DNA of 64,000 nucleotides from Streptomyces griseorubiginosus. Its GTDB lineage: Bacteria; Actinomycetota; Actinomycetes; Streptomycetales; Streptomycetaceae. Below, piece after piece: positions 17,511 to 25,748 of the stretch (position 1 is the stretch's first letter; each line of letters opens with the position of its first letter). The stretch covers positions 124,001-188,000 of the forward strand of contig NZ_KQ948744.1 in assembly GCF_001514195.1 (NCBI RefSeq). Reading direction: 5' to 3'. The notes beneath the pieces are model-generated. The model saw only the letters and a list, made by a program, of their open reading frames with translations, searched no databases and was not told the origin of the DNA. The position numbers and the translations under genes are program-made.

Positions 17511-18370
17511 GCTGCGCTCCGGTCGGTCAGCAGCATCTGGTGCTGTGTGGGGATCGCGTCGATCACACGCTGACGCCAGTTCAGGGCGTAGTCGATGCAG
17601 TTGGCGCAGTTCTTGTGGGTGTGGCCGGGCAGCGGCGGGCGGCGGCGGGCGTGGGAACTCCAGGCGGCGGAGTCCGCGGAGGCCAGCAAGTGGCCGACGC
17701 GTTCGAGGCCGAGGATTTTGAAGCCGAAGCCGTGCAGCTTGAAGCCGTGCGCGGCCATGGCGGTGACGATCGCGGCGCCCTGGCGGGTGGACTGCAACCG
17801 GCACACCGACCCCAACCCGACGACCGGCTCAGCCCGCAGGTTTACGCCCGCCTTTTCGTACAGCGCCACGCACCGCTCGTATGCGGGGATGTTGTCGCCT
17901 TGGAGGACGGGGGCGATGCGCAGGCCCGGGGCCAGGGAGCGCAGTTCAAGGAAGTTGTTCACCGTGCGGCGCTGGTGTTCTTCCACGCTGAGGTGGGTGC
18001 CGACGAAGTACTGTCCGCCGAACCAGCCGCCGTTGATGATGGCTTTCTCACACATCCAGTCCTGCGGGGCGGCCCAGTCGTAGGGGCCGACGTGTTCCCA
18101 GATGCGGCGCAGGTCCTGAACGTACTGGCGGGGTGATCGGGTCCAGGTTCCCCGGTCCTTGAGTTCGGTGAAGCCGCCGGAGTCGATGGCGTAGGGGCCG
18201 CCGGCTTCGTCCCATTTGACGGCGCGGTCGAAGTGCTCGGACTTCAGGAACAGCGGCACGTTGGTCCAGCGCAGCCAGTGCCGTTTGTGGGTGGTCAGGT
18301 AGAAGCGCATCCCGCCCGCGGCGGGAGCTCCCGGCGCTATGGCTCGCCGGATGTTGGTGGGTTGGGTCAT
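17507..18370 (-). CDS. Queuine tRNA-ribosyltransferase / DpdA-like transglycosylase
   Basis: A 287-aa TIM-barrel protein related to tRNA-guanine transglycosylases, including the DpdA enzymes that insert 7-deazaguanines into DNA. YAIDSGGFTEL (Asp63) matches the DSGGF active-site motif of the TGT family; VLQGD and the GLGS turn fit later barrel strands. A CANC pair preceded by two His (GHTHKNCANC, near 250) resembles a reduced zinc site. It is shorter than classical TGT (about 370 aa). It is the first gene of a coupled operon with prim-pol and rep, so a role in element DNA rather than tRNA is inferred. No preQ0 synthesis genes or other dpd genes are nearby. A divergent HNH nuclease gene lies 256 bp away. 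Confidence 0.7.
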   Translation of the reverse strand: MTQPTNIRRAIAPGAPAAGGMRFYLTTHKRHWLRWTNVPLFLKSEHFDRAVKWDEAGGPYAIDSGGFTELKDRGTWTRSPRQYVQDLRRIWEHVGPYDWAAPQDWMCEKAIINGGWFGGQYFVGTHLSVEEHQRRTVNNFLELRSLAPGLRIAPVLQGDNIPAYERCVALYEKAGVNLRAEPVVGLGSVCRLQSTRQGAAIVTAMAAHGFKLHGFGFKILGLERVGHLLASADSAAWSSHARRRPPLPGHTHKNCANCIDYALNWRQRVIDAIPTQHQMLLTDRSAA

Positions 18371-18626
18371 TCTGGAGGTCTCCAGTTCCTGGTTGGGTCC
18401 TGGTTGGCGAGGGCGGCCCCGGACTTTGGCGAGACGGGGGCCGCCCTTGGCGTAGCTAGAGGGCGTCGTTGCTGTCGCGGTCAGGCCTCCGCTGGTGGGA
18501 GGGCAGGGCAGGCCGGGAGAATCGCGCGGGGTTGTCAGTGGGGCCCGCTACGTTGATCGCGGGAGCTCGCGCGGGCCGTGGCCGCGTGTTGGCGTTGTGG
18601 TTTGGTGTGTCTTACGGGAGGGCGTT

Positions 18627-19607
18627 ATGACGGCGTGGTTGGTGCTGGCCAAGGACGGCAGTAAGCGGATCAGCGAGGGCTACGACGACAACCCGGCCAC
18701 CCACTACAGCTGGGACAGCACGGTTCCCAATCACGCGACGTTGAAGGTCGGTGACGTGATCGCGCTTTGGGATGCGACCGAACTGCTTGGGCTGTCGGTG
18801 ATCGAGGACATCGCGGTTGGTCAGGGGCAGAAGGAAACGCCGTACTGCTTGAAGTGCGGCAAGGCTGATGTGGCAGAGCGCAAGCAGAAGCTGCCGCGGT
18901 TCGTGTGCTGGAACCAGGAGTGCAAGCACGAGAGCGACAAGGCTGGTTGGAAGACGAAAGACGTCGTCACCTACCGGAGCCGGCACGAGGCCGGCTGGAT
19001 CGACGCGCGCGGCACGCTTACCGCTCCACAGTTGCGTGCCTTGTGCGTGAAGCCGGCCTCGCAGAACTCCCTGCGGGAGCTGCGCTTTGCCGACTTCCAC
19101 CACGCACTCACCCACGGCGGGGTGCCATTGCCGCTGAGGGTCATCGACACCACCCAGAAGGTGATCGCCGAAGGGCACGGCACGGCCACCATCCGGGTCC
19201 GCAAGGGGCAGCCGGCCTTCCGCAAGCACCTGCTGGAGGTGTTCGGCGAGGTGTGCGCTTTCACCGGCCCGGCCCCTGTCCAGGCGTTGGAGGCCGCGCA
19301 CCTGTACAGCTACGCGGCCAACGGCAAGCACCACAAGGGCGGTGGCCTGCTGCTGCGCCGCGACCTGCACCGTCTGTTCGACCTCGGGCTGATCGCTGTC
19401 CACCCCCAGAGCAAGACCCTGCACCTGGACGCATCGCTGAACGCCTACCCGGACTACGCCAAGCTCGACGGCGCCGCGCTAACCGTGTCCGTGACCGCGG
19501 ACCACGTGAAGTGGCTGACCAAGCACTGGGACATGCACCGCCCGAACCTGCCGGCAGCCAACATCCCCGAACAGATCGCCCCCGCTGAGACGGCGGTCAT
19601 CGCCTAG
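18627..19607 (+). CDS. PUA/EVE-like plus zinc-ribbon plus HNH endonuclease (type IV restriction-like)
   Basis: A 326-aa protein with three parts. Residues 1 to about 70 (MTAWLVLAKD, ATHYSWDS, VGDVIALWDATELLGLSVIE) look like an EVE/ASCH-type PUA-fold domain, which in other proteins reads modified bases. Residues about 74-99 form a four-cysteine zinc ribbon (CLKC and CWNQEC). Residues about 205-275 carry an HNH_2 nuclease domain (FTGPAPVQALEAAHLYSY, GLLLRRDLHRLFDLGLI). EVE-HNH and SRA-HNH fusions are known modification-dependent endonucleases, so that function is inferred. The start has a GGGAGGG ribosome site. It reads against the backbone operons and is followed after 8 bp by a second HNH gene. 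Confidence 0.75.
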   Translation: MTAWLVLAKDGSKRISEGYDDNPATHYSWDSTVPNHATLKVGDVIALWDATELLGLSVIEDIAVGQGQKETPYCLKCGKADVAERKQKLPRFVCWNQECKHESDKAGWKTKDVVTYRSRHEAGWIDARGTLTAPQLRALCVKPASQNSLRELRFADFHHALTHGGVPLPLRVIDTTQKVIAEGHGTATIRVRKGQPAFRKHLLEVFGEVCAFTGPAPVQALEAAHLYSYAANGKHHKGGGLLLRRDLHRLFDLGLIAVHPQSKTLHLDASLNAYPDYAKLDGAALTVSVTADHVKWLTKHWDMHRPNLPAANIPEQIAPAETAVIA

Positions 19608-19615
19608 GCACGGCC

Positions 19616-20242
19616 GTGCTGAGCGAAGCCGAGAAGGAGCGCCTGGGCCCGCGGCGGCCCAGGCGCCGCTACTTTCCCTTGTGGGAGGAGTTAGCGGTCT
19701 TGACCGCGCATGGTGGCCGGTGTGTGTACTGCCTGGCCCCGTCCGAGGTGAAAGACCACGTCATCCCCGTCGCGCGCGGTGGCGACGACGCCGTGCGCAA
19801 CCTGGTGCCGGCGTGCAAGGCCTGCAACGACGCCAAGGGAGATCGCACGCCCCTGGAGTTCGCCGCCTTGCGACTTCACCCTGGCGCCTGGCAGCCAGGC
19901 GGGCATCCGGGCAATCAACGACTTGTCGGCGAGTTCGACCGATTCCGGCATACCTACCCAGTGTGGGTGGAGCGGATCGAGTTCACCCAGATCGAGGTGC
20001 TCGACCCGCGCCGGCGGGCGTGGTTCCACCACGACCTGCGCAACACCTACTTCAACGCCCCCACGGTGCCGTCCATCAGGGTGAAGGCGGCGATATACCG
20101 GGCACTAGGTGCAGGCGACACCGTCAGGGCCCACGCTGCCGGCTGGCCCACCGGCACCTGGCCACCTTTCCGGGTTTTACGACCCCGTCAGTGGAAGCAG
20201 CCGGTCTCCGAGGACCCTCGCGACTGGCAGAGGGTCTTGTAG
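19616..20242 (+). CDS. HNH endonuclease
   Basis: A 208-aa protein with a canonical HNH/McrA-type core in its first 80 residues: zinc ligands CVYC (36-39) and CKAC (67-70), the catalytic DHVIP (His48) and conserved Asn residues (RNLVPACKACNDAKGD). The C-terminal 120 residues have no recognised domain; FTQIEVLDPRRRAWFHHDLR may be a substrate-specificity part. The GTG start is 8 bp after the EVE-HNH stop, so the two are one transcription unit. Possible jobs are restriction, or nicking linked to element transfer; the pairing with a modification-reading nuclease favours restriction. Confidence 0.78.
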   Translation: MLSEAEKERLGPRRPRRRYFPLWEELAVLTAHGGRCVYCLAPSEVKDHVIPVARGGDDAVRNLVPACKACNDAKGDRTPLEFAALRLHPGAWQPGGHPGNQRLVGEFDRFRHTYPVWVERIEFTQIEVLDPRRRAWFHHDLRNTYFNAPTVPSIRVKAAIYRALGAGDTVRAHAAGWPTGTWPPFRVLRPRQWKQPVSEDPRDWQRVL

Positions 20243-20249
20243 AAGCTGT

Positions 20250-20702
20250 TCAGCCGTGGAAGTGGCTGCGCTTAATGACGGCTTTGCGGATGTTGACCGT
20301 GGTCCCGCTGCTGTGGCGGCCGGTGGTGCCGAAGACCTGTACGGCGATCCAGCCCCCGAAGATGACCGCGGCGAGGGTGATGAGCTGGGTGATGAACGCG
20401 GTCAGGGCGGCGATGAACGACGTGAGTAGAACCAGCCCGCCGCACACCGCGCTGAAACCTATGCCCCCAAGCGCAATGTTGACCGCGGTGCGCGAGACGG
20501 CTGGCCGCGCGTCGACGGGCGCCGGGGCGGGTTCGGGGGTGAGGGCGTAGCCGGTGACGACGCGGCCGTCGGGCAGCACGATCGACTGCACCGCGGACGC
20601 CGGGTTCGGCCGGACTGGCACGAGGGGTGCGGCGGGCGGGTAGGTGGTGATCGGGACGGGGTGGTGGACTTCGACGGCCGCGGGCCGTTCGAGGTGACCC
20701 AT
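20250..20702 (-). CDS. Spd-type small membrane protein of the transfer module
   Basis: A 150-aa protein whose first 75 residues are Pro-rich and soluble, followed by two hydrophobic segments (about 75-98 and 105-125) and a basic end. Small two-to-four-segment membrane proteins next to traB assist intramycelial plasmid spread in Streptomyces (Spd proteins); this one is assigned by position and topology only. The ATG at 20702 is preceded by GGAGGGAAG, which decides it over an upstream ATG at 20738. It lies downstream of traB in the same direction. Confidence 0.6.
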   Translation of the reverse strand: MGHLERPAAVEVHHPVPITTYPPAAPLVPVRPNPASAVQSIVLPDGRVVTGYALTPEPAPAPVDARPAVSRTAVNIALGGIGFSAVCGGLVLLTSFIAALTAFITQLITLAAVIFGGWIAVQVFGTTGRHSSGTTVNIRKAVIKRSHFHG

Positions 20703-20762
20703 GGGCTTCCCTCCGGGACAGGAGCGGGCCCGCGCCACTAGGTGTGAGGCGGGCCCGCGAGC

Positions 20763-20873
20763 GGGTGTTACGTGACGGTGTGAGGGGTGTGATCGGCCGC
20801 TGTTAAGGCGGGTAACACGTGCGCCTGCCTAGGGGTTTGGGTGTTAGGCAGGCGTAACGCGTTACGGGTGTCA
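20763..20873. repeat. Candidate clt: four GGGTGTNA 8-mers plus palindromes after traB
   Basis: GGGTGT(T/G/C)A occurs at 20763, 20785, 20839 and 20866, in one orientation. Between them are a 10-bp hairpin (20822-20831 with 20845-20854) and the perfect palindrome CGTAACGCGTTACG (20853-20866). TraB-type translocases of Streptomyces plasmids bind 8-bp direct repeats in a clt locus close to traB, so this cluster immediately 3' of traB is a candidate. Confidence 0.45.
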
Positions 20874-22931
20874 GGCAGCCGTGAGGGCAGGAACGATGCG
20901 CCACCGACCGGTGGTGTTCGTCGCATCCAGCCGCCCGTCCTGTGCGGCTTCCTTGAGGCGCAGGGAGACCCAGGAGCGGGACAGGCCGTGCCGGTCGCAC
21001 CAGTCGGTGAAGTCCTTGGGCCCGACGACCATCTGTCCGGCGTCCTCGAACTCGGCCAGCGCCTGAGCGAACAGCCGCCGCGCCTCCTCCGGGGACGGCT
21101 TGCGGCCGGCTTCCTGCCCGAAGATCGGGGAGTCGTCGCCGTCCTCGGTCTCCGGGAGTTCCGCCTCGGGGTCGATGTCCGCGTCCTCGGGGTCGACCAG
21201 CAGGCCGCCGTGTTCCATGTCGTCCTCCTCCTGGACAGCGTGCAGCGCGACCGGCCGTGAGCCGGCGCCGGTCTCCTCGGTGGTGCGTCCGGTGTAGGCG
21301 CGGCCGGCTACCGCGGCGGCGGCCCCGACGGTGACGGGGTCGGCGGTGGCGCCGTTGTGCTGCACCCACGCGGCGAGCTGTTCCATGACGGGCACGGCGC
21401 GGGTGGTGAAGCGGCGGGTACGGCCCGGGGAGGAATAGCGGGCTTCGTCGATCCCGGGAGAGACGACGTAGCAGTAACCGGGCCGGCGGTTGCCCCACGC
21501 GCCGGGGTGGGCGCCCGCGTCGATGACCGTCTCCGGCAGCGCGAACCCCTCATCCCGCGCATCGCAGCCGAGCGCGATGACGGAGGGGAGGGAGGCGCGG
21601 GTGGAGGTGGACATCTGGTCGTACGACGGCCGCTGAAGCGACACGATCAGGGAGACGCCGGCGGAGCGGGCTTCCTGAGCGATGCCGGTGAAGGCGTCGT
21701 CTCCGAGGTTGCGCAGGGTGTTGGCGGCTTCCTCGAACCAGGCGACCAGGAACGGCATCCCCTCGCACCCGCAGGCGCGACTGTCGGGGCGGCAGGAGTG
21801 CTCCGGGTCGTTCTGCTGCTCGGCAGCCGCGGGCACCCACTGGCGGTAGCCGTGGGCCCCAAGCCAGCGCGTCCGGGCGGGGATGACCGCTTCGACGGCC
21901 GCCACGAGCACTTCGGTCTGTGAGCCGCCCTCGGCTGCCCAGTCCAGCCCCGGGCGCAGGGGCGCGAAGTCCTGGAACGCCTTCGGGTCGGAGAACCAGA
22001 CGATGACGTCACGGCGGGAGAGAACCTCCGTGAGCAGGTTCAGCGCCGCATCGCCCTTGCCCGAGCCGGACTGGCCCGCGATCAGGCCGTGGGTGGAGTT
22101 GCGGCCCACGTCCGGATCGCCCGGCAGCCACATCACGAGGGCGGAGCCGTCGTCGTAGCGGCCTATGACCAGCGGTTCGGCGATCGACCCTCCGAGGTTG
22201 GAGGGTCCCTCCCACTGGACCTCTTCGGACAGCATGTCCTCGGGGACGATGACCAGCTCACCGCGGCGCACGGAGTCCGGGTCGGGGGTGTAGCGCACGG
22301 CGGACGTCGGCAGATCCAGCGCGGACGCGATCTTCATCAGGGCTTTGGTGACGTCGTCGTTGGTCTGCTCGCCGGGCTGCAACGCGATCGGCGCGGTGAC
22401 CCGGTTGGGTTCCACCTTCGCCGCGCCGATCTGCGCCCGCGCCAGTCCGACTTTCTCCAGAAGCCCGCCGTCCGAACTGGCCGTGGATCCGTCGGGGTTG
22501 TGGCGCATGACCATGCGCACGTTCCACGACAGTGCGACCGCCGGGCCGCCCATGAGGAACAGGTCGTCGATCGGCCCGGCGGTCGGTCCGGCCAGGCACG
22601 CGGCGGTGACCCATGCGGTGCCGGCGGCCGTGGTGATGGCCGCGTGCAGGCGGCGCTGGTTGCTGGTCGACTTGCCGGCCCACCAGGTGGCGCCGGTCAG
22701 CGCGACGGAGGCGAGGGTCAGTCCGACGCCGGCGGCGGCGCTCTCGCCCCACTGCCAGTGCCCCAACGTCCCGGCCAGGCCGGTCCCTGCCCAGCCCAGC
22801 CACGGCGGCAGGTGCGGCTTAGCCCGGTTGAGCAGGTAGGCGCGGACGGTGCCGCCCGTCCCGTCGTTCATGCCGGCAGGGACGGTGAGCGGGTAGCTGC
22901 GGCCGTCCTGGTCGCTCCACTGGTGAGCCAT
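20871..22931 (-). CDS. traB: TraB conjugal DNA translocase (FtsK/SpoIIIE-like)
   Basis: Hexameric ring ATPase that moves double-stranded element DNA between mycelial cells; the single protein essential for this kind of conjugation. The 686-aa protein has membrane segments in the first 170 residues, an FtsK-like motor with Walker A GQSGSGKGDA (about 285-295) and Walker B-like DVIVWFSDPK and PFLVAWFEEAAN, and a C-terminal winged helix (LSRSWVSLRLKEAAQDG) of the kind that reads clt repeats. A run of small overlapping or closely spaced genes lies upstream in the same direction, forming the transfer operon. Length is normal for TraB. Confidence 0.9.
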   Translation of the reverse strand: MAHQWSDQDGRSYPLTVPAGMNDGTGGTVRAYLLNRAKPHLPPWLGWAGTGLAGTLGHWQWGESAAAGVGLTLASVALTGATWWAGKSTSNQRRLHAAITTAAGTAWVTAACLAGPTAGPIDDLFLMGGPAVALSWNVRMVMRHNPDGSTASSDGGLLEKVGLARAQIGAAKVEPNRVTAPIALQPGEQTNDDVTKALMKIASALDLPTSAVRYTPDPDSVRRGELVIVPEDMLSEEVQWEGPSNLGGSIAEPLVIGRYDDGSALVMWLPGDPDVGRNSTHGLIAGQSGSGKGDAALNLLTEVLSRRDVIVWFSDPKAFQDFAPLRPGLDWAAEGGSQTEVLVAAVEAVIPARTRWLGAHGYRQWVPAAAEQQNDPEHSCRPDSRACGCEGMPFLVAWFEEAANTLRNLGDDAFTGIAQEARSAGVSLIVSLQRPSYDQMSTSTRASLPSVIALGCDARDEGFALPETVIDAGAHPGAWGNRRPGYCYVVSPGIDEARYSSPGRTRRFTTRAVPVMEQLAAWVQHNGATADPVTVGAAAAVAGRAYTGRTTEETGAGSRPVALHAVQEEDDMEHGGLLVDPEDADIDPEAELPETEDGDDSPIFGQEAGRKPSPEEARRLFAQALAEFEDAGQMVVGPKDFTDWCDRHGLSRSWVSLRLKEAAQDGRLDATNTTGRWRIVPALTAA

Positions 22932-22943
22932 GGTTCAACCTCT

Positions 22944-23531
22944 CTACTGCTGGGCCCAGTTCATGACCGGCTGTGCCGGCTTGCGGGCGCGGTGACGGAC
23001 GCGGTTGATCTCTTCCTCGAACTCCTGCTGGAAGACCGCGTAGCAGGCCGCGGCATTCTTCGCCGCGTCCCGCAGGGCATCGGCGGACCGCCGCATCTTG
23101 CGGGAGACCTTCCGGGCCCGCACCCGGGAGCCGAACGCGCGTCCCTCCGGGTCCGGCACCGCGGACAGCACGCCCTGGATGATCTCGGCAGCCATGGCCA
23201 CCTCAATGGACAGCATCACGCCGGCCGCCCGCAGGGAGTTGCAGTAGTTGCGCACCTGAGCGGGGGAGCCGAACTCGGGTGCGGGCAGCAGGGATTCGGA
23301 GTGCGAGCGGCCCCCGCCGCGGCTGGCGCCGTGCTTGTTGTTGTTGACGGTGACGTTGATCGGCGGGACGAACGAGCTGCCCATCGCCCCGACGAAGCCG
23401 CCGGCCGCGGCACCGATACCGGCCCCGGCGTTGGCGAACTTGTTGGACTTGTTGCCGTTCTCGTCGACGACGGGCCGTCGGGCCCGTTCCGCGTCGCGGA
23501 TGCGTCGGTTGTTGGTCTGGTTCGTTGCCAT
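22944..23531 (-). CDS. TraA-like accessory transfer protein
   Basis: A 195-aa soluble protein starting MATNQTNNRRIRDAERARRP. The N-terminal third is basic and Gly/Ala-rich (GAGIGAAAGGFVGAMGS), and the C-terminal half is helical with many charged residues. Proteins of this type sit directly upstream of traB in many Streptomyces elements and are often labelled TraA. The gene ends 12 bp before traB starts, so coupled expression is likely. Biochemical role unknown; the assignment rests on position and my memory of the family. Confidence 0.6.
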   Translation of the reverse strand: MATNQTNNRRIRDAERARRPVVDENGNKSNKFANAGAGIGAAAGGFVGAMGSSFVPPINVTVNNNKHGASRGGGRSHSESLLPAPEFGSPAQVRNYCNSLRAAGVMLSIEVAMAAEIIQGVLSAVPDPEGRAFGSRVRARKVSRKMRRSADALRDAAKNAAACYAVFQQEFEEEINRVRHRARKPAQPVMNWAQQ

Positions 23532-23556
23532 CTACGGTGCCCTCCCGAGCGTCGGG

Positions 23557-24042
23557 TCAGTGGGTGCGGCGGACGATGAGCCAGGCGGACTGCGCGACGA
23601 TCAGGGCAATGAGCCAGATCAGCCCGAGCGGGCCGGCCAGCGGCCCGAAGCCGGCGGCCAGCGCCGCCCACGTGCTGGTGACGGTGGCGAGCAGGGCCAG
23701 CGCGATACGCCACGCGAGGGTGGAACCGCGGCCTGGGCGGCGCTGCTGCATGACGGCAAGCCAGACCAGCGGGGCCACGGCCAGCGGGGCGAGGACCAGC
23801 CCGGTCCACCAGCCCAGCACGTGCAGAAGCGCGGTCACCACGAGGGCGAGCAGGGCGAGGCCGGTGGGAGCAAGCGCGGCGCGGAAGCGCCACAGCACGC
23901 GCCCGAGGAACCCGAACGCCTCCTGGGTCAGGGAGGGCTGGTCGGGGACGACGATCAGGAACGGCTGCGAGCGGCGCCCGCGCTGGTGCGGGATACGGAC
24001 GGTGTGGACACCCGCGGCGCGGGTGCGGGTACGGCTGGACAC
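23557..24042 (-). CDS. Spd-type four-helix membrane protein
   Basis: A 161-aa protein with a basic cytoplasmic start (MSSRTRTR...RIPHQRGRRSQ) followed by about four hydrophobic segments (residues about 55-75, 78-98, 110-128 and 132-152). This matches the size and topology of SpdB proteins that help distribute transferred DNA across septa. It is in the transfer operon, 25 bp ahead of the TraA-like gene. No motif defines a more precise function. Confidence 0.6.
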   Translation of the reverse strand: MSSRTRTRAAGVHTVRIPHQRGRRSQPFLIVVPDQPSLTQEAFGFLGRVLWRFRAALAPTGLALLALVVTALLHVLGWWTGLVLAPLAVAPLVWLAVMQQRRPGRGSTLAWRIALALLATVTSTWAALAAGFGPLAGPLGLIWLIALIVAQSAWLIVRRTH

Positions 24043-24070
24043 AGCGAAACTCCCAGGTTGGAGGGGATGT

Positions 24071-24454
24071 TCAGGCGGCGCGCTGTTCGTCGTCGGGATA
24101 GGCGCACGGCACGCACACCCCGAGCGAGAGGGGGATGACGTAGCCGGCGTCCTTGCGGCACTGCGGGCAGGTGCGGCGAGCGGTGTTGGCCTTGTCGAGC
24201 GCGGCCCGCTTGGCCGGAGTCATCGGCCTAACGGGCTTGGCCGCGTCGAGCCGGTAGAAGTAGGCGACCAGCGGGCCGCGCCGATACCGCGGGCGCAACG
24301 CCTGTGCGGCGATCTCCTGCCCGCCGGGCCGTAAGCCGCGGGCGCGGAGCTGGCGGCGGGTGGCGTAGCCCTCGGGGACACACCGCCACGGGAAGGTCGG
24401 TATCCCGAACAGGGCCCCGTTCGGATCGAAGCACTTCGCGAACGTGAGCGACAT
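24071..24454 (-). CDS. RRQRL-type zinc-binding protein of AICEs
   Basis: A 127-aa protein with the arginine-rich motif RRQLRARGLRPGGQE near residue 33 and a C-terminal zinc ribbon (CPQC and CVPC, 15 residues apart). It belongs to a small family found in Streptomyces conjugative elements; molecular role unknown, nucleic acid binding is a reasonable inference. Its ATG overlaps the stop of the DUF2637 gene (TGATG), so translation is coupled. Confidence 0.65.
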   Translation of the reverse strand: MSLTFAKCFDPNGALFGIPTFPWRCVPEGYATRRQLRARGLRPGGQEIAAQALRPRYRRGPLVAYFYRLDAAKPVRPMTPAKRAALDKANTARRTCPQCRKDAGYVIPLSLGVCVPCAYPDDEQRAA

Positions 24455-25461
24455 CAGACCATCGCCCCGTCAGCCTCGAAGACGGGGTGACCGGCGTCCC
24501 GGAACTCCTGGTAGCGGGTGGACACCCACCCCACCGACCAGCCGCACAACTCGGCAGCCGACCGCACCGAAAGCCCCGCCTCGAACGCAGCCTGCACGGT
24601 TGCCCGCGCCTGCTCTTCGGGAAGCTTCTCGGCAGCGGGCCCGGCGGCCAGCAGGGCGGCGCGTTCACGCTCAGCCTGGGCCTTACGCTCAGCCTGTTCA
24701 CGGCGTTCACGCCTTGCCTGCGCCGCCCGCTCCTGCGCGGCCCGCTCAGCAGCCTCGCGCTCGCGGTGTTCACGCTCGCGCTGCTGCTGTTCACGCTCGC
24801 GCTCAGCGCGTTCACGCGCCTCCCGCTCAGCCTGCTCGCGGGCCGCAGCCTGCTCGCGTTCCTCGCGGCGGGCCCGCTCCTCGCGTTCAGCCTGTTCGCG
24901 GATCAGGCGGGCTTCGTGTTCACGCTGTTCACGCGCCAACAGCGCAGCGTGCTCGCGCTCCTCACGGGCCAATCGGGCGGCCGTCTCGCGCCGCTCGGCA
25001 ATGGCCTGCTCGCGGGCTTCGCGCTGCGCCTGCTGCCGGGCTTCCAGTTCGATGACCGCCGCGGCGATCGCTCGCCGGTAGGCGAGCCCGGTCTCCGCGG
25101 TGACGATCAGCAGGAGCGGCGCAACCGCGTGTACGGCCACTCCGACCAGGTCTTTTCGTAGCGCGGAGTCGGCGACGTTGAGGGCGAGGGTCATGCAGCC
25201 GGTCATCCAGCGCAGCACGATCGGCCACTTCCCGCCGTGACCCCCGAGCCGGGCCAGCACCGCATCCAGACGGACCACAATGACCACCGCGGCATCCACC
25301 ACCAGCGGCAGAATGGGGGCCGTCCACTTCCACTTGTCGGGGGTGTGGGCGGCCGCGAGCGGGGTGACGGTGAGGATCGAATACAGCATCGCGCCCGCCA
25401 CGATCAGCCACGTGCCGACCGACAGGGCGCGCTCGGCTGAACGGATCTGAACGGCGTTCAT
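24454..25461 (-). CDS. DUF2637 membrane protein with long coiled coil and C-terminal HTH
   Basis: A 335-aa protein. The first about 115 residues have four hydrophobic segments of the DUF2637 type. Residues about 125-275 are an unbroken, extremely charged Glu/Arg/Gln/Ala coiled coil (EREHREREAAER-like heptads). The last 50 residues (VQAAFEAGLSVRSAAELCGW, VGWVSTRYQEF) look like a helix-turn-helix. DUF2637/SpdB-like proteins recur in AICE transfer operons; a membrane anchor with DNA-reading tail would suit transfer or spreading. The ATG at 25461 has a GGGAGGGG ribosome site, preferred over an upstream in-frame ATG. Confidence 0.72.
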   Translation of the reverse strand: MNAVQIRSAERALSVGTWLIVAGAMLYSILTVTPLAAAHTPDKWKWTAPILPLVVDAAVVIVVRLDAVLARLGGHGGKWPIVLRWMTGCMTLALNVADSALRKDLVGVAVHAVAPLLLIVTAETGLAYRRAIAAAVIELEARQQAQREAREQAIAERRETAARLAREEREHAALLAREQREHEARLIREQAEREERARREEREQAAAREQAEREARERAEREREQQQREREHREREAAERAAQERAAQARRERREQAERKAQAERERAALLAAGPAAEKLPEEQARATVQAAFEAGLSVRSAAELCGWSVGWVSTRYQEFRDAGHPVFEADGAMV

Positions 25462-25463
25462 GC

Positions 25464-25748
25464 TCACCACCCCTCCCGTGAACGCACCTGCGTCGCGGCG
25501 ATCAGAACGACCGGCGAGGCCGGGTCTTCCGGGGTGTCGCTGTCCTCGGTCCACCGCCACTCAGCGCCCGGTACCGGCTCTAAGCCGAGCCGGCTGAGCG
25601 CGTCCGCGCGCTGCGTGAACGTCGGCACCGTGAGCGAGTCGGCGAAGGTGAACTCCGGCCACGGGTCGGTGGTGTTCAGCAGCACCACGTACAGGCGCCA
25701 CCGCCCCTTGAACACGGACATCTGCGCGGTGAACGTCTGCGCGCTCAC
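25464..25748 (-). CDS. DUF6303-like small AICE protein
   Basis: A 94-aa soluble protein beginning MSAQTFTAQMSVFKGRWRLY, rich in Trp and acidic residues near the end (GAEWRWTEDSDTPEDPASPV). I recall close relatives in Streptomyces elements under DUF6303; no function is known. It ends 2 bp before the DUF2637 start and overlaps the start of its upstream neighbour by four bases, so it is part of the transfer operon. Confidence 0.6.
   Translation of the reverse strand: MSAQTFTAQMSVFKGRWRLYVVLLNTTDPWPEFTFADSLTVPTFTQRADALSRLGLEPVPGAEWRWTEDSDTPEDPASPVVLIAATQVRSREGW

Noticed and set aside
17507..20242. A complete Dpd (7-deazaguanine DNA) modification-restriction system
   Set aside because: Only a DpdA-like gene is present; no dpdB-dpdK homologue, no preQ0 synthesis genes nearby. 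The HNH genes are of a different type.
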